From contig KE561022.1 in assembly GCA_000442015.1 (NCBI GenBank), positions 1 through 64,000 of the forward strand: DNA of 64,000 bases, read 5' to 3'. A program made the translations under genes and the position numbers. This stretch comes from Rozella allomycis CSF55. Taxonomy: Eukaryota > Rozellomycota. Below the pieces are notes generated by a model. The model had not been told where the DNA came from and searched no databases. It saw only the letters and a program-made list of their open reading frames with translations. Position 1 is the first letter of the stretch; the number at the start of each line of letters is the position of its first letter. This document shows positions 24,171-35,249 of the stretch, piece after piece.

Positions 24171-24254
24171 TATTAATGTTGCTTTTTTCTCATTGTCCAT
24201 AAGAAAGTTCTAAAACAGAAATTTAAGATTACGAAAATACCGAAATTGACATCC

Positions 24255-25788
24255 TTAAAGTGCTTTATTTAAAATGTCACTTCCATAAATGAGAGGAAAT
24301 ATTGCCTCACCGAAAATACCATATAGCTCCTTGTATTGCTGTAAAGAAGGTGAGTTTGAATTATTTTCAGACTTCAAACACTCCGCGGCGCATACCTAGG
24401 GTTTAAAACATCGTATTTGTTTACAAGTAAAGCTTTATAGCATTTTCCAGCTTCAAAGTGTTGAATCGAACGTTGGTCTTTCATATGATGATCTAATAAA
24501 TCACCATACATTTTTAGGTGAGGGATAATCATTATCTTAACCACTTCATGACCAAGCTTAGAGAGACCTAAAATAGCTCCATAGTGTGATGTCAAAGGTT
24601 TCGACGGGTCTAAGAATATTTTTAAAAGCGTTTTTGTTAGTCTTGGTTGGATAGTAGAGTATGTTGTCTTAAATTGATTGCAAATTTTAGCCACTAAGCC
24701 GGCCGAGAATTCTCGGAGAGACCAATGGTTTTCATTGGGTGCTTTGCATAAAGTTTTACCAACAAGACAAGTAAGTATAATAGGCATTAACTGATGCAAC
24801 TTTTGTATACAACGTNGCATTAACTGATGCAACTTTTGTTATACAACGTGAAAGGCCTTACATAAGGTTCAATAAAAATGTTCTTATTATCAAGCAAAGC
24901 ATCTATCATCCTCATCATTTTTCCTAACATTCCAAGATCACGTAAATAACGGGCGACCATTTCAGAGGCGAATTGAATAAAGTATGGAAGCAATAATTGC
25001 AAGCCAAGCTCGTTTCTTAGAGTTCCCAACATTTGAGAGGCCTCAATTTCATTTGCTTTAAGTAATCCGTGAGTTAAAGTCTCAAAAAATATTTGTTGCT
25101 CTTTGGGTAATGCATGTTTCGTTAAATCCTTGGTTTCAATGTCTTTTTGAGTTGTATTCACAGATAATTCGACGTTATTAGATATATCTTCCATAAATGA
25201 TAGCTAAGTGTGGTACCTTGTTGAGGGTTCTGAGGTAGTTGTGGTTGAACTCCTTCAACTGCAAGCCAATGACTTCCGATTCTCTTTCTTTGAGGTAACT
25301 TTGGCAGTTGAGATTTTAAAAGGTCCTCAAAATCAATTTCTTGGTCATCCACGTAAAATACATTTCCGACTGATACAGGACGAAAAGAAGAAGTCGTCAC
25401 AGAACTGTAGCCATATATTTTAGTGTAATTCCTATTGGCCAATGAATCGTTTACGTCTGCAGTTGTAAGCAAAGACCTTTTTGCGTGATTCATGAATTTT
25501 GCCGCTTCCTACTCTGGGTGATATTAAAAAGAAGTACTTGTATGATTTCACGAAGTCGATATTCAACGTCTTGTGCAACTAGCTGAGTCACTTCTTCGGA
25601 AAGATTTGAAATTCCAATAGTTTCAGCATATATCTATTAAATGATACATCACTTTTATCGTTACTTTGATACTCTGTGGCGATAAGAGGGTCATCAAAAT
25701 CCAAGCCACAACTGTAGTTCAACTGTTCAATTAGATAAATATGATTGATGATGATAAATTGAAGTGATATTAATATAGAGAGATGCAT
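24255..25788 (-). CDS. TAF6: TFIID subunit TAF6
   Basis: Histone-fold N-terminus: 'IYAETIGISNLSEEVTQLVA', 'QDVEYRLREIIQ', then after a 29-nt intron 'EAAKFMNHAKRSLLTTADVN'. The HEAT-like TAF6 C-terminal domain follows: 'LHQLMPIILTCLVGKTLC', 'NENHWSLREFSAGLVAKIC', 'LTSHYGAILGLSKLG'. The last exon is reached by a 29-nt intron and ends '...IYGSDILNKAL' at 24255, beyond the raw stop at 24374. TAF6 pairs with TAF9 in TFIID/SAGA. A contig-overlap duplication sits at the intron boundary near 24816. Confidence 0.9.
24783..24849. repeat. Unmerged overlap at a contig join inside TAF6
   Basis: About 33 bp (24783-24815 and 24817-24849) repeated around a single N, differing by one inserted T. Removing one copy restores the TAF6 intron and reading frame. 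Confidence 0.85.
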
Positions 25789-25841
25789 GATATTGTATTT
25801 AACAAATTGGTCTATTTTTCTTTATTTGAAAATTGAAATTT

Positions 25842-27955
25842 ATGAATAATTGTAGGCAACAATTGATTGAGTACCAATCCAAAAACTTTAATGATTTGAT
25901 CCTGAATTACCTGTTTTTTATTCATGAATTCATAGATATTCCCGATCACAATGAATTCATTGATTTAATTCGAGACGGACTTGAGGATCCTTTGCGGATA
26001 AATTTCGACTCTTTAATGAAGAAGGCATCACTGATAGCGCGTAAAAGGAGTAAATATATTTAATAGAATCTCCTTTATTTGATTTTGCAATTAGCGATAC
26101 TAAAAGAACTATTGAAGATTTAGAATCTAACTGTAAAAGGCTAATTGAAGAGAATTTGGACTTGAGAAAGCAATTATTTAAAGCAAGAGCAATAGAAAAG
26201 TCGGCAAAGGGCAAAACAGAGGACAGAATGAAAAAATCAAGGTCCCTTCAGGATATAGATTTGATGCATGAAGAGGTTACATTCTTTGATGCACCTCTTC
26301 CGGTGGAAATAATTAATACTTCAATGATAGACTTGATCTCAATAGCGAGTGTGATGCTTCAATCTACAGAAGAGGTTCTCCGAGATGTGCGACTTCATAA
26401 TGTGCCGACAAAACCTGTAACAATCCCAACGGCAATAGATTTTAACGAGGCTGACATATTAGCTTTGCATGTACAATCCGTAATAAAAGGATATCAGTTT
26501 CGAAGTAAATTCAATCAACATTGTAAATAAACTAATCATTGTCAATTCAGTGTCTAAAAGAATGATAGTCAAGGAAATTGTAGAAACCGAGAAGAATTAT
26601 GTTCAATGCTTGTTGTTTTTATTCAGAGATTACAAAACAGAGTTTTTCAAAAACAAAAAGCAATTGGGCTTATCAGATGAAAAAATTGAGGGTTTATTCC
26701 CTTGTTTGCCCGCCCTCTTGGAAAAGCACGTGGACTTTTTAAGATCAATGGTGACCAGGATATCAAGGTGGAATATGTTTTCAACGTTTGGTGATCTTTT
26801 TCTTGTAAAAGTAAAGAGATCAGAGAATTTAAATAAAAGGATGCCGTGGATATTGATTTGTATGTTGCTTATGTCTCAAAATTTGACTTAACGATGGATG
26901 CGCATCACGAGGCTATGGAAAAATCGAATGTCGCTTCATTTGTTAAAGTAATTGATTGGTTTTCTTCATTTGAATGGTTTGTAAAAAGAATAGCGGAGTG
27001 AATTTGGAAATGAGCGACATGACGATATCGCCTGTTCAAAGAATACCTAGATATATTTTACTAGTCAAAGTAAACACAGTAGACGCTTACTTTTAGCAAC
27101 TTTTAAAATACACGGATAAAAGACATAAAGATTTTCCTTTACTAAACCAAGCATATGAACGATTGTCTGAAATTGCATCCTTTATTGATCAAAAAAGAAG
27201 AGAAGCAGAGCAATATCAAAATATAATTAAACTACAGGAAAATATCCTTAATTGTCCCTTTGTAAAACTTTTCTTTTTTGTTTTAAAGCCAATCGCTAAA
27301 CCTGATCGATACATTGTAACCACATTTGATTCTTTAGAGCAATCCAATAGAGATATTGCTAAAAAGAAACCCAGGCATGTAGTTATTACTAATGATTTAA
27401 TCGTGTGTCTGGGGATCTCAACAAAAACGTTTTCTTATGAAAAAGTTTTTGACTTTAAGTGGCTTGTCCCTGTATTGGAATGTCAAATTGGAATTGTAGA
27501 AAAAAGAATTGAAATGTCTGACGATGAAAAACTATTTGCTGTTGGAATTGTTTGGAATGGAAAAAAGGGACTTGAAAAAAGGATCTTTTACTTGAAAAAT
27601 GAAAAACAGCGTGATGAATTCCTATCCTCATTCGAAAAGGTTAAAAAGGCATGCGTAGATTCATCGAGAGCAATTGCTCAAAGAAAAGAGACTTTGGCTC
27701 GCGTTCAAATAAAAAAACAATCGTTTTCCAGAGTAATTTAGTTGAATTCGTTTAATGCAAAAGGAAAGAAGAATTGCTTGTCAAGAAAGGCTTAAAGATC
27801 TAGAAGCTAACCTAGAGGAAGAAGAAAATAAATTGTTGAAAAAATTATCAATGAAACAAAGACAGCAATCATTAAAAAAGATTTCACAATTGGAAGAAGA
27901 ATTATCATTGCAAAGAGAGCTCTTACTACAGTGGGAGATGGTTCAAGATTATTAA
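25842..27955 (+). CDS. Rho guanine-nucleotide exchange factor (DH-PH) with C-terminal coiled coil
   Basis: Helical N-terminus, then a DH domain: 'KRMIVKEIVETEKNYVQCLL', '...VDIDLYVAYVSKFD', and the hallmark 'MTISPVQRIPRYILLVK'. A PH domain follows ('IAKPDRYIVTTF', 'KRIFYLKNEKQRDEF'), then a Glu/Lys coiled coil to the end. At least eight exons; most introns are 26-31 nt, one (about 26950-26990) may be about 41 nt. It starts 53 bp from the divergent TAF6 start. Family role: activates Rho GTPases controlling actin; WASP lies 18 kb away. Confidence 0.85.
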
Positions 27956-28002
27956 ATAAATTTCTATTTATTCCATGGTCAAAATCTATTTTATTTTAAA
28001 AC

Positions 28003-28711
28003 TCAATTATCTTTCACTCTCACGTTCTTTNNNNNNNNNNNNNNNNNNNNNNNNNNNNNNNNNNNNNNNNNNNNNNNNNNNNNNNNNAACACTGGAATTG
28101 TATTGCTTGTATTTTCGTCCGCATCGGCACTTAAAACTTTTTCAGTCACTTTAAAGGAATACGCCGAATCATCAAATTCTTCATCATCTACATCTTTGAT
28201 TTTTGGCACCATTGTATCATTTTCAGGTTCTTGTGTATTGTCAGGATTCGCTACATTTGTATCGACAACCACATCTTCATTTATCGGCAGGACCAATTCA
28301 TGTTCTGTTGGAATTGTCTGCCAATCATTTTTGTCAATTTCAGGCATTCCTGGTATGTGTCCAATTACTAAAGGCGTCTTTTCTTTAACAGGAACAAGCT
28401 TCTTTTTTGTCTTTTTTGTTTTTGATATTCTTTCCTCCTGATCATCTAAATCCTTCCCCTCAATAATGGCCTTTGCTATATTCTGTTGCTTAATTTCCTC
28501 TTTGGTCTTTTTTCTGACGTCAGAAAGAAACTTTTCCACATTCTCTTTATGCTTCCTTCCAGAATTATGTAGTTGAATAGTCTATTCAACATAACGTACA
28601 ATCGTTACCATTTTGCTATCGCTTATATAGCATTTACAGTATTGACAGTAATGTTTTGCTTGCGATACCCAGTACTCTGACCTATTTTTCTATTTCTAGT
28701 TGGTTTTACAT
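28003..28711 (-). CDS. WBP4/FBP21-like spliceosomal U1-type zinc-finger protein lacking WW domains
   Basis: N-terminal matrin/U1-C-type zinc finger 'EYWVSQAKHYCQYCKCYISD', then 'LHNSGRKHKENVEKFLSDVR', as in WBP4. The start codon is split by an intron: 'AT' at 28711-28710, intron 28709-28682 (28 nt), then 'G TCA GAG'. A second intron is 28582-28608. The rest is acidic with no WW domain, although human WBP4 has two. A 57-N gap (28031-28087) hides about 19 residues before the C-terminus. Expected in the spliceosomal B complex. Confidence 0.8.
28031..28087. other. Assembly gap (57 N)
   Basis: A run of N inside the last exon of the WBP4-like gene. Flanking frames agree if the gap length is correct (57 is a multiple of three). 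Confidence 0.95.
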
Positions 28712-28731
28712 GAAAAAATTGGATTCGCCAC

Positions 28732-29910
28732 ATGGATATTTCTCTGGAAAAATGTTGTTTACAAAATAATATAGTTAAAGATTTACAATGGTAAAAATAT
28801 ATTCAAAGATTTTTAAGGTCCCCAGATGGTACTTGCATAAATGCCAGTTTTGATAACGGCCAAGTGATGCTTTTTGAAACGTAATGATCGTTAAGATTTT
28901 AATTTAGACAAAACTTTTTAATCAAGGATGTAGATACAAATAGTACATTGACTTACAAGGAACCTGAGAGTATCTATGATATGTGTTGGTATCCGTTTAT
29001 GAATTCGAATGGTATAATTTAAATAGTTTGAGATATTTATAAGATCCATCATCATGCTGTTTCGCAGTTAGTAGCAAAGACCAACCCATTCATCTATGGG
29101 ATGCTTATAATGGAAGCCTGAGAGCTTCCTACGCTTTGATAGATCATAGGGAGCGATTTGTAGCCCCTAACTCATTATGTTTTACTCCAGATGGCACAAA
29201 GTACTAGAATTCATTTTGTAGTATAGAATTCTTTGTGGTTACTTTAATTCTTTGGCTTATTTTGATGTGTTAACACCTGGCTCGGATTATACGCACATTC
29301 CTCTCATCGCATCAAGAAAAAGCATCGATGGACAGAAAGGTAAATAACGCACATTAAAATAACAAGGAATTGTTTCGGCATTGTCGGTGTGCCAAACTAG
29401 GGGACTAATTGCGGTAGGGACATATAGCAAAACCATATTTCTTTACGACATGGAAACTTTTGAACCTGTTCTCATGCTTCCAGAATTTCAATCAGGTTTA
29501 ACTCAAATAGAGTTTAGCCATGATGGTAATTTTCTGTTTACGGCTTCTCGTTGCGATGATAGCATTAAAGTTTGGGACTTGAGAAATTGCGATGAGCCTT
29601 TGTTAGAATTTCCGCGAAAGGGAATGATTAATCAACGTCTATACTTTCAATTGACTTCGGACTATCTAATAACAGGGGACACTGATGGTACAGTCTCTTT
29701 TTACGATATTAATTGCCTTGAAACTGGCAGAATGGTCAATAAAAAAATTGGTCGCGGTAAATAATTATGAATTTCATGAAAGATTCCATTCCTGCCGCCA
29801 AATTGTTTGGAGATTTACTCGTGACTTGTCAAGGTTCTCGGTGCTTCGAGGACGAAGAAGTAGAGAAAAATATTTCAATGTGGACTATAAAAAATATAAA
29901 TTTTGAATAA
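28732..29910 (+). CDS. WRAP53: WRAP53/TCAB1-like WD40 protein
   Basis: WD40 protein of the WRAP53/TCAB1 family, which binds the CAB box of small Cajal-body and telomerase RNAs. Matching stretches: 'IYDMCWYPFMNSNDPSSCCF', 'SSKDQPIHLWDAYNG', 'LRASYALIDHRERFVAPNSL', 'CFTPDGTKILCGY' and 'GMINQRLYFQLTSDYLITG'. Seven exons with 26-32 nt introns. Length of about 335 residues is at the short end and there is no N-terminal disordered extension. Its ATG is 20 bp from the split ATG of the WBP4-like gene. Confidence 0.86.
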
Positions 29911-29947
29911 ATTAATTATTAGATTGTTGGAATGCGATTCGAATGCA

Positions 29948-30683
29948 TTATTTATTGAACTTGGCTTGAAAATATTTTATCGAGTCGCCTGCAACTTTTA
30001 ACTGTTCAATTAGTAAATCATCCGTAGACTCAAGGTCATTTAGTCTTACAATGCTAGCAAATGTCTCTTGATGTCTTTCCAATACGGATTGAAAATGCTA
30101 TTTTACATTTAAATTTTCTTTACTCCAATATCTTCGTTAAAGCAATCTAATTTGGAGAGAATTAAATCCTGCTCAGATAAGTTCTTTAAGGTTGTATCCT
30201 ATTAAGATCTTATGAAAAGTATAACATTACTAATTTCTTGGACAATTTATCTAGATATCGCTTCTTTTCATCAACCTTGGGATCTAAAACTTCAAAGGGT
30301 TCTAAATGATTAAGTAATGAACCAAATACTCTTATGCCCTTTGATAAAAACTCGGTAATATTGTACTCTTGCTGAAGAATAGAAAATAGTTTCTAAATAG
30401 TGTTTTATCTTTTGGATTTGTAGCTTCTAGAAACATTACAGAGTCAGTCAATGAGTGGTGTAATTGGAAAAGTCCAGATCTGTCTATAACAATACTCATA
30501 ATCAAATGCTTTACTTTGATAAAATGTACCTAAATCAATGAATAAATACTGACTCAAGTCTACCATTTTAGTGGAATTGAATTCATTTTCTGAATCCTGA
30601 ATGTAACAACCAGTGGGGGACAGATGAACATTTAAAGTTCCAATAACCTTTAAAGAAGGTGAAAGTGAATTAAAAGTAATCAT
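29948..30683 (-). CDS. Hypothetical protein with C-terminal helices
   Basis: Five exons. The first (to about 30520) encodes a beta-rich segment 'FNSLSPSLKVIGTLNVHLSP', joined by a 31-nt intron to '..RSGLFQLHHSLTDS', then an intron of about 47 nt to 'KLFSILQQEYNITEFLSKGI', followed by long amphipathic helices ending '...SIKYFQAKFNK'. The C-terminal helical half might be BAR-like, but I recognise no family. It converges on WRAP53, with 37 bp between stops. Confidence 0.5.
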
Positions 30684-30750
30684 GAAAATTCCAATTTAAT
30701 TAAGAATGGAGAAATAAAGTGAATACATTTGATTGGGGTGGTACTTAAAA

Positions 30751-30825
30751 GTACCGAACTAATGTTCCAAAATTCAATGTTGAATAGNGTACCGAACTAA
30801 TGTTCCAAAATTAAATGTTGAATAG
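30751..30825. repeat. Unmerged overlap at a contig join (intergenic)
   Basis: 37 bp at 30751-30787 recur at 30789-30825 with one substitution, separated by the N at 30788. Same pattern as the other joins. Confidence 0.85.
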
Positions 30826-30962
30826 CACTAAAAAGCACAGGGTTGGGTATGTACATAGAGCACAAGGAGCATTTATAAATGCTGGTAGTATACAAAATAC
30901 TGGGGTAGCGTTTAAAAACACTTTTAAATATATAAATAAAAAAACTAATTAAATTGAAATAA

Positions 30963-32314
30963 TTACCTGATGTGCTTCATTTTAGATTCAAACTTTGCAG
31001 AGGGAGAAAGAGATGAAAGAGTGTTCATTTTCTTTGATGACTCGAAGCACTTCCAAAACTTAAGATTTTCATCAGCTGCAGCGGAAACAACAGTTTGACC
31101 ATCTGGAGAGATGGCCATGTGAAGAATTCTTGAGGAATGACCGTAAAGATCTGCAACTTTTGTCATTGAGGGATATTTCCAAATAGAAAGTTGATTATCT
31201 GAATATCCATGGGATGTGATTATTTCTCGATGCTCCTCAGAAAATAAAATTCCACAGACTTGGGATCCAGCGTCGATAGATGAAAGGCAAGCCCCAGATT
31301 GAGTGTTCCAAAAACGAATTGTTTGATCGCAGCTTCCTCCGCCAGAAGCCAAAAGATTATTTTGCCAAGGACACCAAGCTAAAGCTTTCACTGCTGCATT
31401 ATGTTGAGATTTAGAAAATTTTGGTGTGACAGATCGAGAGTCCCAAATGTTAACAATGTTGTCATTTCCACCAGAGGCTAATTGAGTTCCATCAGGCGAC
31501 CATTGCAATCCACAAACTTCTTGAGAGTGGCCATTCAAAGTGGAAACGTGGTGATTTGAAATTCTAACGTCACTGTGGAATATATTTCCATCTCTCGCCC
31601 CAGAAGTCAAAATATGATTGTTCCATGAAAGACTAGGGATTCTTGATGAATGTCCAGTCATTGTTCTCATTTTACACAGCTTCTCTGTATCCCACAATTG
31701 TATTTGCGCTGAACTTGTTCCGACCGCCAAATAACTTCCATCTCCAGTCCATTTCACAGACGACACATAGTCGGTGCCTCCAAGTGTTAACAATTCTTCT
31801 ACGGTACCACTAGAAGCATTCCAGAGGTAAATTGTTTGATTAAGAGCTACTGCTAATACATTCTCACTACTCCAATCGAGCAAATTCAAATAATAGTCAT
31901 CAAGCAAATCGGGAGCATCCAACACTTTTTCTGGCGTAGTCGGGATATTTCTTGTCGGTTTACGTGCTTGGATGGATATATTGGGTTTAAATTTATATAT
32001 GCTTCTTAAATCTTCTTTTGCCTTTTGCGGTGCAGGTGGTCTGTAAGCAAGGATACGCGTGTTGTCACTTTCTGCAAGTGAATCCTGCAAATTTTTATTA
32101 TATTCGTTTTTGCCCATTTTTTCTTCGTCTTTTTCAAAATTTAGGTGCCCCATTTCCGCACTGTTGCTCGGTATAAACCGGTCTGCTGCCTAAGTTTTCC
32201 TATATATATGCCAGCTACCATTTGTTGTTTCTTCTTTAGGTTTTGTACTCGTAAATAGCGTGGTTGATTAACACTAGTCGATTTTAAAGGTGAATCGAAA
32301 ACAAAGGTGTTCAT
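30963..32314 (-). CDS. CDC20: Cdc20/Fizzy APC/C co-activator
   Basis: Exon 1 from ATG 32314 (MNTFVFDSPLKS..) joins across a 29-nt intron to the C-box 'ADRFIPSNSAEMG'. The seven-blade WD40 region shows 'YYLNLLDWSSENVLAVALNQ', 'LWNASSGTVEEL', 'YVSSVKWTGDGSYLAVGTSS' and 'SGGGSCDQTIRFWN'. The protein ends in Ile-Arg (the IR tail that docks on APC3). These are the features by which Cdc20 binds and activates the anaphase-promoting complex. About 435 residues, a normal length. Confidence 0.93.
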
Positions 32315-32483
32315 GGCAAAATTAAACCAGGGTCTGCGATTGGCGCGAATTGCAATTTATACACCAAAATAAAAATATATCTCAAAATATTTTATCTTTT
32401 AATTTTTTATTTATTCCTATTTTTGGTCACTTATTTAATTATCCCTCAATTGTTTTTGTTTTACTAGCCTCATTACGACAGCA

Positions 32484-33585
32484 ATGAAAGATGTGACTGA
32501 TTTTTCTTCTGCTACTACTGAAATGACAAAGATTTATCTCAAATTAGGCATTCCCTCGCCAAATCTTCATCCTGAAATTAAGAAATACCGTAAATTGATC
32601 AAACAATGCAAGCATCAGCTTCTGCAAATAAAATCATCGAATGATTTGATAAAATATTCTGGTTGGATAATTGGTAAAAAAGAATTGATGCAAAACGAGT
32701 AATGCAATGATGTTAATTCCAAAGATATCTTTTCCTAGAGAAAGAAGAAAAGGTTTTAAGACATGAGCTCAACATATTTGAATCAATTAAACTTAAAGAT
32801 ATTGAAGTGGCCCCAATTATTCCAGAAAAGAAAATATTTAAGAAAATCGACGTATCTGAGCGTTTGTATAATACAGACAATAGGATCAAAGCAAAAAGAA
32901 CACAGGACCAAATTCTTGATGAAAACATCCAATTTAATAATGCCATTGAAAAGAAAACTTCTTCAAAAACAGTACCGCCATTAGATCGAGCGAAAATAAA
33001 AGAAGAACTAGAAATTTGGCGGGTATAGTATTATCAAGGAATAAAATAGTCTCAAAAAGAAGAGAAGAAGAAAAAACAAGAAGAAGAAAAAGCAAAACTA
33101 GACGAGAAAGCAAAGAAACACGCCAAAGAAGAACGGGTAAACTAATCACAAATCTTGCATGCTAGGCCAAAATTCGAAGTGAAATGATCCAAAAGCAATT
33201 AATGAAAATGCTAGATAACATTACGAGTCATAAAGAAAACGATTGTCAAGAAACAAAAGCATCTCATCTGAATGTGGCGGAGAATCATGAACGAGTAAGA
33301 TTGCCAATAAAATTTTGATTGAATTTGGAACTAATGGAGAAAAGGAAGATTATGATTGAGAAAAAGAAAATGAAGCCAGAAAAGAATATTGCGCCATACA
33401 AACCACTTAATCAACCGCGAGCACCATCCCGAATACTTGAACCAACTGCCGCATCTATAGCTAGGCAACAGGACAACGGAAATATAGGACCAAATATATG
33501 GAAAGAACCTATATATTCTCAAAAGAGGTACCCATCTATATACGGCAAAAGACATAGGGCTACTCCGTCATGGCTACGAGGATAA
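32484..33585 (+). CDS. Coiled-coil protein of unknown function
   Basis: Five exons; introns of 26, 27, 29 nt and one of about 45 nt (about 33293-33337). The protein is Lys/Glu-rich with long helices ('KKKQEEEKAKLDEKAKKH') and a distinct C-terminal tail 'YKPLNQPRAPSRILEPTAAS' ending '..RATPSWLRG'. The tail looks conserved, and the protein could be cytoskeletal or ciliary, but I cannot name a family. Confidence 0.6.
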
Positions 33586-33593
33586 TCAATAAA

Positions 33594-33809
33594 TTATAAA
33601 GGTTTATTATAACGTTTTAAAAGTTTACTTTTTCTTGACTGTGATTTAATCGCGATTGGATCATCTTGTCTATATATGTCATTTTCAATGTACGCCGGGT
33701 TGTTCAAGGTAGAATCAATTGTGGATACGGATTCTGTTTCGCTAAGGCTTGGGCTGCTACAAATATCATTTTCAAAAGTTGTAAAGCTTATAATCCCCGT
33801 ATTCATCAT
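33594..33809 (-). CDS. Small Ser/Asp-rich protein, uncertain
   Basis: 71-residue open frame with a basic C-terminus (SQSRKSKLLKRYNKPL). It converges with the upstream gene (8 bp between stops) and lies 100 bp downstream of the CKAP2-like stop on the same strand, so it might be an extra 3' exon or an independent small gene. No family recognised. Confidence 0.35.
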   Translation of the reverse strand: MMNTGIISFTTFENDICSSPSLSETESVSTIDSTLNNPAYIENDIYRQDDPIAIKSQSRKSKLLKRYNKPL

Positions 33810-33909
33810 AAAGCCAAAAATTGAAGGAACCGGGGTCGGAAAATTGCAACCTTCAATTTATAGCATTGCGAACCGCGTGGCATGCGATGACAAATATAGT
33901 AACACAAAA

Positions 33910-35221
33910 TTATTTTTTATTTAAATCTTTCTTGAAATCTTTCTTTGGAGTCATCAATATTTCTTTAGGCTGGACCTTTCCTAATGCCTAATCTATATTT
34001 AAAACTAACAATACTTTGTTAAACGCATAAGAATATTCGGTTTCTTCCATTAAAATATTCATGTTTGATGCTTCTAAAGGCAATCTTGTAGTATTTCCAA
34101 TGTTTCTACTGAGATTTCTAACAGATCTTCGCACTGGTGTAACTACAGTCTCAACGCCAAGCTCTATAACATTTCCAAGAAATTTAAATACCTCGCTTTT
34201 GTCTTTTGGTAGCCCTGACAGGCGTTAACACTGCAATGGAAGCGTCAAATATATTATCATTTTCCTTCTTATCTTGATCTGGTGAAGAATCAATGACGAA
34301 ATCCAGTGTTCGTTTAACAGAAACGGAACCGGCGAGAGACTTTGTAGCTCTTTTTTTCTTTGGAGTGCATTTAGTTAATATTAATTTATGCTGCTTGATT
34401 GAATTATCCAATTCTTCTTCCATGGCCTTCAAGTCCACATCGTCGTCACGGTTTATTCGTTTCAGTAATTCACTCTTAGCGTTTAAAATATCATCAACGG
34501 GCTCTTAATGAACAAACAAATGCATTACTTGAATCTTTTCTAAAATCGCAGTTTCGTAAATGTTCAAAGCCTCTGAAGAATTCCCAAGAGATTCTTCAAA
34601 CCGAGCCCTTGAAATCCAATATTTGGATGTTCTTGATATATCTTTCTGACTAGATTGACCTTTTGCAGCTAAGATATCAAACACGTATCGAGCCAAGTCA
34701 TAATCTCCATTCAATCATTATTAAATATATACATTACTTTGGCGAAATAAGACGCGTCACTCAAGGAAAATAAAATGAATGTTGGAGGTTTAATCATCTG
34801 TCTTTTTATGATCTCTCCTTTGGTGTTAACGGTCACTAAAATAACTTTATTCTCGATCCACCAATCACGAGAAGTCCTTAATAAAATCAATGTGCCATAT
34901 TTTACCATACTCCTTTTATAAACTGTTTTCCTGTATCAAGCAATTTTCGATCATTGTTCGTATTTTCATGATCTGGTGAAGGAGTCTTTCTCATTCTTGT
35001 TAAATTTTTCGAATCTATCATGTAATAGAATAAAAACATACCCGTCACCTTTGATGACCAAGTTGGATCGACTTTTCTGACAACAAAATCATTCTTCCTC
35101 TTCTCCTTTTCTTGTTTAAGTCTATCAAAACCATAATCTGTTTATACTTTTTATTTTTGAGGAATTCATCTAAAAGCAATCTTCTGTTATCTTTCTTTTC
35201 GCCGTTTTCAAAATTGTCCAT
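33910..35221 (-). CDS. CKAP2-like mitotic/microtubule protein
   Basis: From ATG 35221: 'MDNFENGEKKDNRRLLLDEF', then a 26-nt intron and a Lys-rich region. 'DWWIENKVILVTVNTKGEII' precedes 'SKYWISRARFEESLGNSSEA', which resembles the CKAP2 C-terminal motif (KYW.CLARLE....G....ALA.YE.AI). The tail contains repeated 'TPVR' elements and ends at 33910. At least seven exons. One junction near 34715-34750 does not splice in frame with an obvious GT-AG pair, so the model may be wrong there. CKAP2 proteins bind microtubules in mitosis. Confidence 0.6.
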
Positions 35222-35249
35222 TAACAGCCGGGGTTTAGAAAATTTCAGA

